Shown here: in pieces, positions 18,732 to 26,838 of the stretch
Layout: every line of letters starts with the position of its first letter
How positions within the stretch are numbered: the stretch's first letter is position 1
From: Clostridium swellfunianum
GTDB lineage: Bacteria; Bacillota; Clostridia; Clostridiales; Clostridiaceae
Assembly: GCF_023656515.1 (NCBI RefSeq)
Contig: NZ_JAMOFV010000006.1
Span: 4,030,194 to 4,094,193, forward strand
Length of the DNA stretch: 64,000 bases
Direction: 5' to 3'
Notes under the pieces: generated by a model
Seen by the model: only the letters and a program-made list of their open reading frames with translations
What the model was told of the DNA's origin: nothing
Database searches by the model: none
Program-made: the position numbers and the translations under genes

Positions 18732-18911
18732 TTCCTAACATTAAGCCGTTTCTATCCTAACAACTGTATACATTGTATTATTTCTAGTTACTCACCAGCA
18801 GTTGCTTCTAAAAGCGAAGATCCTGATTTTATTCAAGTCGAGATCTCTAATAAGCTTGCTAAGGATATTAAATTCTTATGTTCTTATATTTATATCTTCT
18901 TATATTGTTAA
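18732..18911 (+). pseudogene. Open coding-like fragment without a start codon
   Basis: A 59-codon open frame lacking ATG lies in a 620-base spacer. Its middle reads like protein (SYSPAVASKSEDPDFIQVEI) with balanced polar residues, and it ends at TAA 48 bases before a strong plus-strand terminator that has no other gene to serve. It may be the 3' remnant of a decayed gene or a short unannotated transcript. The rest of 18429-19052 is AT-rich and shows nothing I recognise. Confidence 0.3.
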
Positions 18912-18958
18912 CTTTTTTAGAATTTAGCACTAATTTTCCCATAATAAATATATCACTC

Positions 18959-18998
18959 TGCCAGCCAATTTAATCTTTCTTTGGCTGGCACTTTTTTT
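18959..18998 (+). terminator. Orphan plus-strand terminator
   Basis: A 10-bp stem (18959-18968 with 18981-18990) is followed by CTTTTTTTAT. No plus-strand gene of normal size lies upstream for more than 6 kb, so it must end a cryptic transcript. Confidence 0.8.
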
Positions 18999-19052
18999 AT
19001 ATTGTGCTATAATTATAACTTAGCAAACAAAGGACGTAAGGAGACTTTTATC

Positions 19053-20264
19053 ATGACGCAAAAGCTTTATTATGAAGATCAATATATAAGAGAATTTACA
19101 GCAGAAATATTAAACGTTATTGAAAAGGAGGGCTTATTTCACATTGAGTTAAATAAAACGGCCTTCTTCCCTGGAGGCGGTGGTCAACCTTGCGATATAG
19201 GATTTATTGAAGACAGTAAAGTATCTTACGTATACGAAGCAGCCGGTACCATATATCATGTTTCAAATAAAAAGCCTATAAAAATTCATAAAGCAAAATG
19301 TAAAATAGATTGGGATTTTAGATTTGACGGTATGCAGCAGCATTTGGGGCAGCACCTATTGTCCGCCGCCTTCTTAGAATTATTTGGTGCTAATACTGTT
19401 AGTTTTCATCTAGGAAAAGATATATGCACAACAGATATAGATAAACACTTAAGTGATGAGGAATTAGAAAAAGCTGAAGAACTTGTGAACCGATATATTT
19501 TTGACATGAGGCCAGTGGAATTTTTAACCCCTAGTAAATCAGAACTAAAAAAGCTTTCCTTAAGAAGAGTCCCAGATATAAAAGAAGAGGAATTGAGGGT
19601 TGTGCGAGTTATGGATACGGATACTACCGCCTGCTGCGGTCTTCATCCTAAATCCACTATAGAAGTACAGCTCTTAAAAATTAAGGGCAAGGAAAAAGCT
19701 AAGGGGAATTTAAGAATACAGTATATTTGCGGAAAACGAGCTGCTGCAGATGCATTAAAAACCTATAAATTCTCAAGCAAACTTTGCAGGAGCTTTAACT
19801 GTAATGAGGAAGAAGTTCTTATAAAAATAAATAACATGACTTCAGAATACAGCTGCATCTCGGCGGAAAATAAAGCATTAAAATCACAGGTGGCAGATTA
19901 TGAAGTTCAAAATATTATTAACAGCTCAGAAACAGCTGCAAATGTCCGTATAGTAAAGAATGTATTTACTAATAGAGACATGAAGTATGTAAATTTATTA
20001 GCTTCCAAGCTTACTTCTTTAGAAAATGTAGTAGTTCTTTATGGCTTAAAGACAGATGCATCTGCTAACCTCATATTCATGTGCTCTAAAGATTTAAAGA
20101 CAATTAATATGAATAATCTTCTGAAGGATGCAATAACCTTGATAGATGGAAAAGGCGGCGGAAGCAGCTTCTCTGCTCAAGGAGGAGGAAAATCCATAAA
20201 TAATTTGGAATCTGCAGTAGACTATGCATTTTCAAAAGTTAAAACTTCGCTACTTCAAAGCTAA
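19053..20264 (+). CDS. Alanyl-tRNA editing protein (AlaX-L type)
   Basis: Free-standing trans-editing hydrolase related to the editing half of AlaRS, expected to remove Ser or Gly from mischarged tRNA-Ala. The 403-residue protein has a short N-terminal beta-barrel (PGGGGQPCDIG), the zinc-binding editing core (QQHLGQHLLSAA giving two His; ACCGLH giving Cys and His), a coiled-coil linker, and a C-terminal DHHA1 domain ending in the glycine-rich DGKGGGSSFSAQGGG. ATG 19053 is preferred since AAGGAG lies 9 bases before it; the frame is open upstream through the orphan terminator. Monocistronic. Confidence 0.88.
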   Translation: MTQKLYYEDQYIREFTAEILNVIEKEGLFHIELNKTAFFPGGGGQPCDIGFIEDSKVSYVYEAAGTIYHVSNKKPIKIHKAKCKIDWDFRFDGMQQHLGQHLLSAAFLELFGANTVSFHLGKDICTTDIDKHLSDEELEKAEELVNRYIFDMRPVEFLTPSKSELKKLSLRRVPDIKEEELRVVRVMDTDTTACCGLHPKSTIEVQLLKIKGKEKAKGNLRIQYICGKRAAADALKTYKFSSKLCRSFNCNEEEVLIKINNMTSEYSCISAENKALKSQVADYEVQNIINSSETAANVRIVKNVFTNRDMKYVNLLASKLTSLENVVVLYGLKTDASANLIFMCSKDLKTINMNNLLKDAITLIDGKGGGSSFSAQGGGKSINNLESAVDYAFSKVKTSLLQS

Positions 20265-20266
20265 TT

Positions 20267-20298
20267 AAAGTGTGGAGACTTTTAAATCTCCACACTTT
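20267..20298. terminator. Bidirectional terminator
   Basis: A 12-bp perfect stem (20267-20278 with 20287-20298) sits between the convergent AlaX-type and metallophosphoesterase genes. Confidence 0.85.
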
Positions 20299-20300
20299 TG

Positions 20301-21218
20301 CTATTTTTCGTTCAAAGTTCTATAAGCTTCATCAAAATAATCCTTTAAACTTTTGGGCCCTGCCAATACTTCTCTTCCAACAAATACTGAACCATCATCT
20401 TTAGTTTGAACATTCCATTTAACCAGCTCTATACTGCCTTTTGATATCTCAATGGCTGTAATACAACGTGGGTGAACAGAACTTCCATCATTGAAATATG
20501 GTATCTCTCCTGCATCAGGAAACATAGACCTGTGAGTGTGTCCTGCTATAAGCATGTGCTTATTTTTTTGAACCCATTCAATAAGCTTCCTCTCTACAGC
20601 TTCCTTTTTATAATAATCCTTTGAAACACTTGTTGGATCATTTATCCCTATGGAAGACAGAGGTCCCCACAAATATCTTACTAAAAATCTACCAAGCTTC
20701 CAAAACCTATCATTAATAAAATCTCCCTGATGTCCGTGGACTAGAAGTATTTTATACCCTAATTGTTTATGCTCTAGCACAAGTCCCTCATGAATCTTAA
20801 TATTCTTAAATAGAGGTATACTTCTTTTTTCTCGTGGATCATAATATGAATATAAATTATTCTTAACATATTTTTCATCTTGCTTAGCCAAATCATGGTT
20901 GCCGTAGATAAAGTAAAGTCTACCCTCTTTGTAAAGCTTGGATAAAAACCAAAATACATCTCTGTGTACCTCAACAATATCAGACATTTTTTTATTCTTC
21001 CAAAGTTCATCTCCATCACCAATTTCAATGTAAGTGTATTTATTATTGTAGTAATGCTTTAAAGCTGTTAAATTAAGAAGCTTATTTTTTACAAAATCAT
21101 CAGCAGAGCTTCCATTCCCCCTATGGCAATCACTCATTAGAACAAATTTTGAGTTATCGTCAAAAGGTATTATCTCTGCTTTATTAAAAACCTGAGTTAT
21201 ACGTCTGAAAGTATTCAT
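20301..21218 (-). CDS. Metallophosphoesterase
   Basis: Calcineurin-like phosphoesterase of 305 residues with all metal-binding blocks: SDCHRGNG (motif 1, Asp and His), GDGDELW (motif 2), YGNHDLA (motif 3, GNHD), LVHGHQGD (motif 4) and AGHTHRSMF (motif 5, GHTH). The spacing is similar to UDP-2,3-diacylglucosamine hydrolase-like phosphatases, but Gram-positives make no lipid A, so the substrate is unknown. No signal peptide. Single gene facing the AlaX-type gene. Confidence 0.82.
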   Translation of the reverse strand: MNTFRRITQVFNKAEIIPFDDNSKFVLMSDCHRGNGSSADDFVKNKLLNLTALKHYYNNKYTYIEIGDGDELWKNKKMSDIVEVHRDVFWFLSKLYKEGRLYFIYGNHDLAKQDEKYVKNNLYSYYDPREKRSIPLFKNIKIHEGLVLEHKQLGYKILLVHGHQGDFINDRFWKLGRFLVRYLWGPLSSIGINDPTSVSKDYYKKEAVERKLIEWVQKNKHMLIAGHTHRSMFPDAGEIPYFNDGSSVHPRCITAIEISKGSIELVKWNVQTKDDGSVFVGREVLAGPKSLKDYFDEAYRTLNEK

Positions 21219-21323
21219 GCTTATCCCCCCATGGAAAACTTGCCGACCATAAGTTATTCAAAGAAACTTACTTTTTACCATAATATTCTACATGGAGTAA
21301 TTATGTTAAGATAATTATTAGCA

Positions 21324-21358
21324 AAAACACCTTGAAGCCTCACACTTCAAGGTGTTTT
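21324..21358 (-). terminator. Terminator of the small membrane protein gene
   Basis: A 14-bp perfect stem (21324-21337 with 21345-21358) with a 7-base loop lies 5 bases past the stop codon. Confidence 0.85.
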
Positions 21359-21362
21359 CTAT

Positions 21363-21656
21363 TTACTTATTCTTCTGTTCTATAGGTTTGAAAGTCCATT
21401 CATAGCCGCCTTGAGCTGTCATAGTTAGAAGTATGGCATTAATTATAGTCAGCAGCAGTCTTGAAAACTCAAATGTATTTGTCATAAGTTGATAGGCGAT
21501 TAAAATTATTAGAGAGTATACAAATACTACATACTTTGTAGGCAAGTTTTTTGCAAACTTGTCTATTAATTCTTTTGTAAATTGAGTTATTAACACAACT
21601 GCAGCTACCATCCCTGCAAACGTTCCAAGGTAGTCTAAGGTTACAAACTTGTCCAT
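21363..21656 (-). CDS. Small membrane protein, holin-like
   Basis: A 97-residue protein with three hydrophobic segments (about 7-25, 43-58, 66-82) and a charged C-terminal tail rich in Lys and Glu. The pattern GTFAGMVAAVVLITQFTKEL resembles phage-type holin-like proteins found singly in clostridial chromosomes. I start at ATG 21656 because GGGAGG lies 6 bases before it; an upstream ATG at 21722 has no ribosome site. No phage genes surround it, so a lytic role is not implied. Confidence 0.6.
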   Translation of the reverse strand: MDKFVTLDYLGTFAGMVAAVVLITQFTKELIDKFAKNLPTKYVVFVYSLIILIAYQLMTNTFEFSRLLLTIINAILLTMTAQGGYEWTFKPIEQKNK

Positions 21657-21827
21657 ATTAAGCCTCCCTACATCCCCTATTAGCACATAAAGCTTATCAG
21701 TCCTTATATCCTTTTGCTTCAAAGCTTTGTCCTACTAAATTATATTTATTTTCTGAAAAAGTTATTCTAAGCTTTTAATAAAATATTTGTTGCCAAAAAA
21801 CATAAAATATATGCTAATCATATACTA

Positions 21828-21856
21828 TTGACATAATATATTAAATAGCATATATT
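21828..21856 (+). promoter_or_regulatory. Sigma-A promoter of glnS
   Basis: Consensus -35 TTGACA (21828-21833), 17-base spacer and -10 TATATT (21851-21856). It would start a leader of about 460 bases ahead of glnS. Confidence 0.6.
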
Positions 21857-21872
21857 ATAATAAAAATATAGT

Positions 21873-21977
21873 TATAGGTTTTTAAATTCAACTGTTAACT
21901 TATACATGTCCTAAAAAGGCTTAAAGCTGCCTGTTTTATGACATATATAAGTTTAGTTTCATAGTTAAAATCCTATA
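21873..21977. repeat. 105-bp near-perfect inverted repeat
   Basis: Left arm 21873-21920 and right arm 21929-21977 match as reverse complements over about 48 bases with roughly ten differences, closed by an 8-base loop. No T-tract follows, so it is not a terminator. It lies between the glnS promoter and the T-box and could be a miniature inserted element or an extra structured RNA. Confidence 0.65.
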
Positions 21978-21984
21978 GTTAGTG

Positions 21985-22270
21985 TGGCTATGAAGAGAAG
22001 AGTAAATAAGTTCGTTTTTTACAGAGAGCTCCGTAAGCTGAAAAGGAGTAAAAATGGTTTATTGAAGCAAGCCTCTGAGCCCTGCACCAATCCTATTAGG
22101 TGAGGCTGCAGCAGGAGCTCCTGATATAGAGCTAGGGTATAAGCATTTATTGTTGCCGTACCCGAAGAGGTCAGTATGGCAACATATTGACGAACTGGGG
22201 TGGCACCACGTGAATATAACTCTCGTCCCCAAGGCTAGAATTAGTCTTGGGGGTGAGAGTTTTTTATTTT
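21985..22270 (+). promoter_or_regulatory. T-box leader (glutamine) of glnS
   Basis: Classic T-box riboswitch. Stem I features are visible (AGAGAGCTCC with GGAG partner at about 22024-22058), a CAA triplet at 22068-22070 fits the glutamine specifier, and the T-box core GGGGTGGCACCACG is at 22197-22210. Its UGGC would pair with a tRNA 3' end GCCA, in keeping with G73 of bacterial tRNA-Gln. The competing terminator is an 18-bp stem (22219-22236 with 22243-22260) followed by TTTTTATTTT. Uncharged tRNA-Gln should allow read-through into glnS. The specifier assignment is by eye. Confidence 0.9.
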
Positions 22271-22321
22271 GCTTAATAAATAATGGATATTTAAATATAA
22301 GTTTAGGCAGGAGGGCTAAAA

Positions 22322-24022
22322 ATGGAAAATAATAAATTAAATAATACTGAAGATAATAATATAAATTTTCTTCAAAAGGTAGTTGAAGTAGACTTAGAAA
22401 ACAAATACTATTCAAGAGATATTTGTACCAGATTTCCACCTGAGCCAAATGGATATCTTCATATAGGAAGTGCTTATGCAATAAACATAAGCTATGGAAT
22501 CGCAAAGAAATACGGTGGAAAATTTAATCTTCGTTTTGATGATACCAATCCGCTTAAGGAAGATATAGAATTTGTTAATGCCATTGTTGCGGATATGAAA
22601 TGGGCTGACTTCGACCCTAAGGATAGAATTTTTTACGGCTCAGATTATTCCAGGCAAATATACGACTATGCAGTACAGCTTATAAAAAAAGGTAAAGCAT
22701 ATGTTGATGATCTTTCTGCAGATGAAATAAGGGAATATAGAGGAACGTTAACAGAGCCAGGCAAAGATAGTCCTTATAGGAACAGAAGTATTGAAGAAAA
22801 TCTCACTATATTTGCTCAAATGAAAAATGGAGAGTTTCCAAATGGAGCTAAAGTTTTAAGAGCTAAAATAGACATGGCTTCTCCAAACATGAATATGAGA
22901 GACCCTGTTATCTATAGAATAATCCATGCTGAGCATTATAGAACTGGAAATGAGTGGTGCATATACCCTATGTATGACTTTGCACATCCTCTTCAGGACT
23001 ATATAGAAGGAGTAACTCACTCACTATGTTCCATTGAATTCAAGGATCATAGGCCACTATATGAATGGGTACTTAATGAGCTTGATATTAAAGAACCACC
23101 AAAGCAAAGGGAATTTGGAAGATTAAATCTAACAGGAGTTCTAACAAGCAAGAGATATCTAAGAGAGCTTGTATTCGGAAAATATGTAGATGGCTGGGAT
23201 GATCCAAGAATGGTAACCCTAAAGGGGCTAAGAAGAAGAGGCTTTACACCTGAGAGTATAGCCCATTTTGTTGAAGCCATAGGAATTGCAAAGGTTGAAA
23301 CCACAATTGATATATCCATGCTCGAACACAGCTTAAGAGAAGATTTAAAAGCTAAAGTTCCTTGTGTTATGGCTGTATTAAATCCGCTTAAGGTTGTTAT
23401 AACAAATTATCCAGAAAACGAAAGCGAAATGCTTGATATCGAAAACAATCCTCAAAATCCAGAGCTTGGAACAAGAAAAGTTGAATTCTCGAGAACACTT
23501 TACATCGAAAAGGACGACTTTATGGAAGAGCCAATTAAAGGCTTTCACAGATTATCTCCAGGAAAAGAGGTTAGATTTAAAGGAGCTTACTTTGTAAAAT
23601 GTGAAGAAGTGATTAAAGATTCTTTAACTGGGGAAATTATTGAACTTCACTGTACTTACGATGCTGAAACTAAAAGTGGTTCAGGCTTTGAAGGCAGAAA
23701 AGTTAAAGGAACAATTCACTGGATAAATGCTGCTACTGCAATTAATGCTGAGGTTCATCTTTACGATAAGCTTATTAGTGATGAAGCTCTTTTAAAGAAT
23801 GAAACCAAAACTTGGGAGGACAAACTTAACCCAAATTCTCTTATCATTTTAAAGGACTGCTATATTGAACCAAGCTTAAAGGCGGCACCTGTAGAAAGCA
23901 AATATCAGTTCATAAGAAATGGCTACTTCTGTGTGGACAGTAAATATACTACTAATGACAAGTTAGTCTTTAACAGAATTGTTGCTCTAAAGGACTCTTG
24001 GAAGAAAAACAGTAATAATTAA
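22322..24022 (+). CDS. glnS: Glutaminyl-tRNA synthetase
   Basis: Class I synthetase of 566 residues that charges tRNA-Gln directly. The HIGH-type motif is PPEPNGYLHIGS (39-50), and the KMSKS equivalent is VLTSKRYL; the FNLRFDDTNP, YPMYDFAHPLQD and RGFTPESIAHF blocks are typical of GlnRS and separate it from GluRS (RFDDTNP, not RIEDTD). The C-terminal anticodon-binding beta-barrels are complete. Its T-box leader with a Gln-like specifier agrees. Ribosome site AGGAGG precedes the ATG. Confidence 0.95.
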   Translation: MENNKLNNTEDNNINFLQKVVEVDLENKYYSRDICTRFPPEPNGYLHIGSAYAINISYGIAKKYGGKFNLRFDDTNPLKEDIEFVNAIVADMKWADFDPKDRIFYGSDYSRQIYDYAVQLIKKGKAYVDDLSADEIREYRGTLTEPGKDSPYRNRSIEENLTIFAQMKNGEFPNGAKVLRAKIDMASPNMNMRDPVIYRIIHAEHYRTGNEWCIYPMYDFAHPLQDYIEGVTHSLCSIEFKDHRPLYEWVLNELDIKEPPKQREFGRLNLTGVLTSKRYLRELVFGKYVDGWDDPRMVTLKGLRRRGFTPESIAHFVEAIGIAKVETTIDISMLEHSLREDLKAKVPCVMAVLNPLKVVITNYPENESEMLDIENNPQNPELGTRKVEFSRTLYIEKDDFMEEPIKGFHRLSPGKEVRFKGAYFVKCEEVIKDSLTGEIIELHCTYDAETKSGSGFEGRKVKGTIHWINAATAINAEVHLYDKLISDEALLKNETKTWEDKLNPNSLIILKDCYIEPSLKAAPVESKYQFIRNGYFCVDSKYTTNDKLVFNRIVALKDSWKKNSNN

Positions 24023-24071
24023 GCATATAAAAAGGGTGTTAAGATAAATATCTGCACCCTTTTCATATGCT
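24022..24071. terminator. Bidirectional terminator after glnS
   Basis: Two stacked stem parts (24022-24028 with 24065-24071 and 24030-24038 with 24055-24063) followed by TATTTTTT. It serves glnS and the convergent HxlR gene. Confidence 0.8.
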
Positions 24072-24076
24072 ATTTT

Positions 24077-24403
24077 TTAAATATTCGTATTTTCTACTCC
24101 CCAATCGTGCATCATCTTTAATATTGGAAGTAGTGTTTTCCCCCTCTCAGATATTGAATACTCTACCTTCGGCGGAATCTGCTGATATTCCTTCCTATGA
24201 ATCAACTTATCCATTTCTAGTTCTTTTAGCTGCTGGGATAACATTTTGTGTGATATGTTCGTTAAATACCTTTTAAGTTCCCCATATCTTTTGGTTCCTT
24301 CAGTTGATAAATACCAAAGTATAACTGGTTTCCACTTGCCGCCTACAACTTTTTGTGTATATTCAAGAGGACATTTATACTTTTCCTTATTCATATTCTC
24401 CAA
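24077..24403 (-). CDS. HxlR-family transcriptional regulator
   Basis: Winged-helix regulator of 108 residues. The family signature is nearly complete: CPLEYTQKVVGGKWKPVILW with a conserved N-terminal cysteine, then RYGELKRYLTNISHKMLSQQ as the recognition region and YSISERGKTLLPIL as the wing/end. HxlR proteins such as YodB and HypR sense electrophiles or disulfide stress through this cysteine. It is divergent from a nitroreductase gene, its likely target, with a palindrome between them. Confidence 0.9.
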   Translation of the reverse strand: MENMNKEKYKCPLEYTQKVVGGKWKPVILWYLSTEGTKRYGELKRYLTNISHKMLSQQLKELEMDKLIHRKEYQQIPPKVEYSISERGKTLLPILKMMHDWGVENTNI

Positions 24404-24426
24404 TTTAACATTACTCTCCTTTTGTA

Positions 24427-24453
24427 TAGTATCTTACATAAAAGTGCATACTA
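24427..24453. promoter_or_regulatory. Candidate HxlR operator
   Basis: An inverted repeat TAGTAT-N15-ATACTA (24427-24432 and 24448-24453) lies in the divergent spacer, about 25 bases before the HxlR start. Its placement and symmetry suit the HxlR dimer; binding is inferred. Confidence 0.45.
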
Positions 24454-24562
24454 CTAAATCTAATTATATAGATTTATAATCAGTATGTAAAATAAATAAA
24501 GTTGCTGCAGCTTATTAAATAGCTACCTAAACAACTATTTGTAATAAAAGGAGATGTTTTAT

Positions 24563-25183
24563 ATGGAATTACTAGAAGCAATTAAATCAAGAAGAAGTAT
24601 CAGAAAGTTTAAATCAGAGCCAATACCAGAAAGCTATATTGATAAACTAATTGAAGCAGGAAGAATAGCGCCTTCTGGCTCTAATCTTCAACCTACACGC
24701 TATGTAGTAATTAAATCTGAAGAAGCAAGAGCAAAATTAAAAGAATGTTCACCACTGCCTTTCGTGGCACAAGCACCTGCTGTAATTGCAGTTTGTGTAG
24801 ATAATGGTGTTGTGGCTACAGCAGAAGTCAGAACAAGAGAATTACGAGAAGCAAATGCTTTTGTTGATACTCCGTTAAATAATAGTAATGCTGCTGACTC
24901 AGAAGCCTATAACAATAGAAAAAAAGCTATGGATGAAGGTGCTTTAAAAGCATACTTAAGTTTAAATGCTGCCATAGCCATAGATCATATTACTTTAAGG
25001 GCTGTAGATTTGGGACTTGGAAGCTGTTGGGTAATGATGTTTGACAAGTCCAAGGTAAAAGAACTGATAAATCTAGACGAAAGATATGATGTGGTTGCAC
25101 TATTACCTGTTGGGTATCCCGATCAAGCTCCAGCACAAAGACCAAGATTAAGCATTGATGAAGTACTATTAAAAGAAATATAA
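24563..25183 (+). CDS. Nitroreductase-family protein
   Basis: FMN-dependent oxidoreductase of 206 residues. The N-terminal IKSRRSIRKF block and IAPSGSNLQPTRYVVIKS bind FMN phosphate; ITLRAVDLGLGSCWV is the conserved central helix and PVGYPDQ the C-terminal motif. The start is ATG 24563, since AAAAGGAG overlaps the earlier ATG at 24554. It lies divergent from an HxlR regulator, the usual arrangement for quinone- or nitro-compound-responsive reductases. Substrate unknown. Confidence 0.87.
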   Translation: MELLEAIKSRRSIRKFKSEPIPESYIDKLIEAGRIAPSGSNLQPTRYVVIKSEEARAKLKECSPLPFVAQAPAVIAVCVDNGVVATAEVRTRELREANAFVDTPLNNSNAADSEAYNNRKKAMDEGALKAYLSLNAAIAIDHITLRAVDLGLGSCWVMMFDKSKVKELINLDERYDVVALLPVGYPDQAPAQRPRLSIDEVLLKEI

Positions 25184-25203
25184 TCTTATTCTTTATATTA
25201 TAA

Positions 25204-25253
25204 CAGCCAACCAAGGAACAATCTTTTTAAAATACTCCTTGACTGGCTGCTTT
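25204..25253 (+). terminator. Terminator of the nitroreductase gene
   Basis: A 14-base stem with a 2-base mismatch (25204-25217 with 25236-25249) followed by CTTTTC. Located 21 bases after the stop codon. Confidence 0.65.
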
Positions 25254-25296
25254 TCAATTTCATTAAAATTGTTAAAATAATATTTTGTTTTATAAG

Positions 25297-26304
25297 CTAT
25301 GCAGCTAGATCAAACTCTGCTAATTTCTTCGTGAAAATTAATTTATCTGCTATTACAGCAAATAATATTCCTATAAATACATAGCCAACTCTCTCAAAAG
25401 CTGTTATAAAAGTACCATTGATTAATGAAACTGACGCAACAACGGACATTGTAACACAAATCATTTTATCTCTATAATTAGTAGTATAGCTATCTAAATA
25501 GCCTCCAATTAGAACTATTAAACTTCTAATTGTATTGTTTTTAATAAACATAAATAAAGCTATTATAATAAATACACCAATTATTGTTCCCTGTAATCTT
25601 TGTTTAGACCTTCGTTTGCAATTCTCAGAATATAACTCAGTTAATGAGAAGATTGTGTATACTATCCATCTTCCTTGCTGTAAGTGAAAAAACTCTACTG
25701 TAAAGGCTGCTAATGCTGTTATCAGTCCTATTCTAAAAGCGTATGCTCCTCTTACAGTATTAATTATATCTTTTTTAAACAGTTCTGCACATCTATATAT
25801 AACTTGTCTTTTATCGCATTCAATCAAATTACTTTCTTCAACTCTTATATTATTATTTTTTTTATGAATAAAAAGTTGAACAACCATAATTAATAATGCA
25901 CCAAAGCTTAAACCTAATAGCCTTTTAGCAAAATCACCTCCAGTAACCGGAGTATAAAGCATAAATAAATATTGTAGTCCAAAAGGTACTATCATCACTT
26001 TATTCAAGTTTAAACTCAATAAGTACCCAATTGCTGCTAAAGCAACAAAATTAAGTATTAATCCTTCCCACATGTTGTAACTAGAGATATGAGCAAATAT
26101 TCCTAAAACTAAATTTATTGAGATTATCTTTATGAAATTTTCAATTAATTTTTCAGTTAGATCTTCTTGCATCAAAACTAATGTGGCTATTATTATTGTA
26201 ACTCCAACTAAGCTGTTTTTTGATCCAAATATAACTTCAAACACTTTTACAAATATTATAATTATCCCAAACAGAGCTGTATTTGATAAAATTTTCTTCA
26301 ACAT
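25297..26304 (-). CDS. FUSC-like inner membrane protein
   Basis: A 335-residue membrane protein with two hydrophobic blocks of four to six segments each (about 5-135 and 190-330) separated by a charged cytoplasmic stretch, the layout of fusaric-acid-resistance/aromatic-acid exporter (FUSC) proteins. The second block contains LQQGRWIVYTIFSLTEL and QRLQGTIIGVF, matching the conserved QR(x)xGTxxG signature of the family. Efflux of aromatic or phenolic compounds is the usual guess; nothing here fixes the substrate. Single gene. Confidence 0.7.
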   Translation of the reverse strand: MLKKILSNTALFGIIIIFVKVFEVIFGSKNSLVGVTIIIATLVLMQEDLTEKLIENFIKIISINLVLGIFAHISSYNMWEGLILNFVALAAIGYLLSLNLNKVMIVPFGLQYLFMLYTPVTGGDFAKRLLGLSFGALLIMVVQLFIHKKNNNIRVEESNLIECDKRQVIYRCAELFKKDIINTVRGAYAFRIGLITALAAFTVEFFHLQQGRWIVYTIFSLTELYSENCKRRSKQRLQGTIIGVFIIIALFMFIKNNTIRSLIVLIGGYLDSYTTNYRDKMICVTMSVVASVSLINGTFITAFERVGYVFIGILFAVIADKLIFTKKLAEFDLAA

Positions 26305-26435
26305 ATATTTTTCTCACCCTTTCTAAAACAACGAATAATATTATCATAACTCTGTTTTGTTTACAAGAAGCATTTTTTCACAAGTAAAACTAATAGTTAA
26401 CTATGCGTGCGAAAAATATGTTTAATTGATTAATT

Positions 26436-26570
26436 TTATTGCAGCCTATTTTCAAGAATATTTATCTGTCTTTCTATCCATGTAATAACATCATTTTTTT
26501 CTCTGTTAATAGGGGATATTTGTTCCCAGATTTCATTAAAGTACTCATCAAAAGCCCTATTAGTTATTAA
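26436..26570 (-). pseudogene. 3' remnant of an unidentified gene
   Basis: A 44-codon open frame without start codon encodes a convincing helical protein tail (FDEYFNEIWEQISPINREK, then ITWIERQINILENRLQ) ending in TAA. Such a WIERQI-type ending is seen in small transcription regulators, but I cannot name the family. The rest of the gene is gone, so this is a decayed fragment at the edge of the accessory block. Confidence 0.45.
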
Positions 26571-26610
26571 TTAAATATAAGAATATGTAGTGTTTATGCG
26601 GCATACGGTC

Positions 26611-26712
26611 TTAACTACAAGTTCTATCTATCGTTTTTGAATAAAGTCTGCAACGTACTCTCAGTTGAATATATTTTGGTTTCTCACCATTTCCTGAGGC
26701 TAATTCAATCTT
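26611..26712 (-). other. Second decayed coding-like fragment
   Basis: Minus-strand frame reading ELASGNGEKPKYIQLRVRC and on to a stop, preceded in a neighbouring frame by a compatible piece (KRKIYERLN), as if a frameshift separated them. It supports the view that 26305-26838 is a graveyard of one or more broken genes. The remaining bases to 26838 show only an AT-rich leader to the VTC gene. Confidence 0.3.
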
Positions 26713-26838
26713 TCATAAATTTTTCTTTTTACTAAACTATGCTCCGATATTGAGAAAAAAATATTTCAGATATTTGTAAAAAGGTACCCAAATATGAATT
26801 TTTGTTTGTATTAATATTAAGGAAGGAGGAGGAAAACT

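Noticed and set aside
21363-21656. Holin-like gene as part of a prophage
   Set aside because: No phage structural, lysis or integrase genes lie around it.
22059-22505. Minus-strand open frame of about 148 codons across the T-box and the start of glnS
   Set aside because: It runs antisense over the T-box terminator and glnS, has no ribosome site, and reads as low-complexity sequence.
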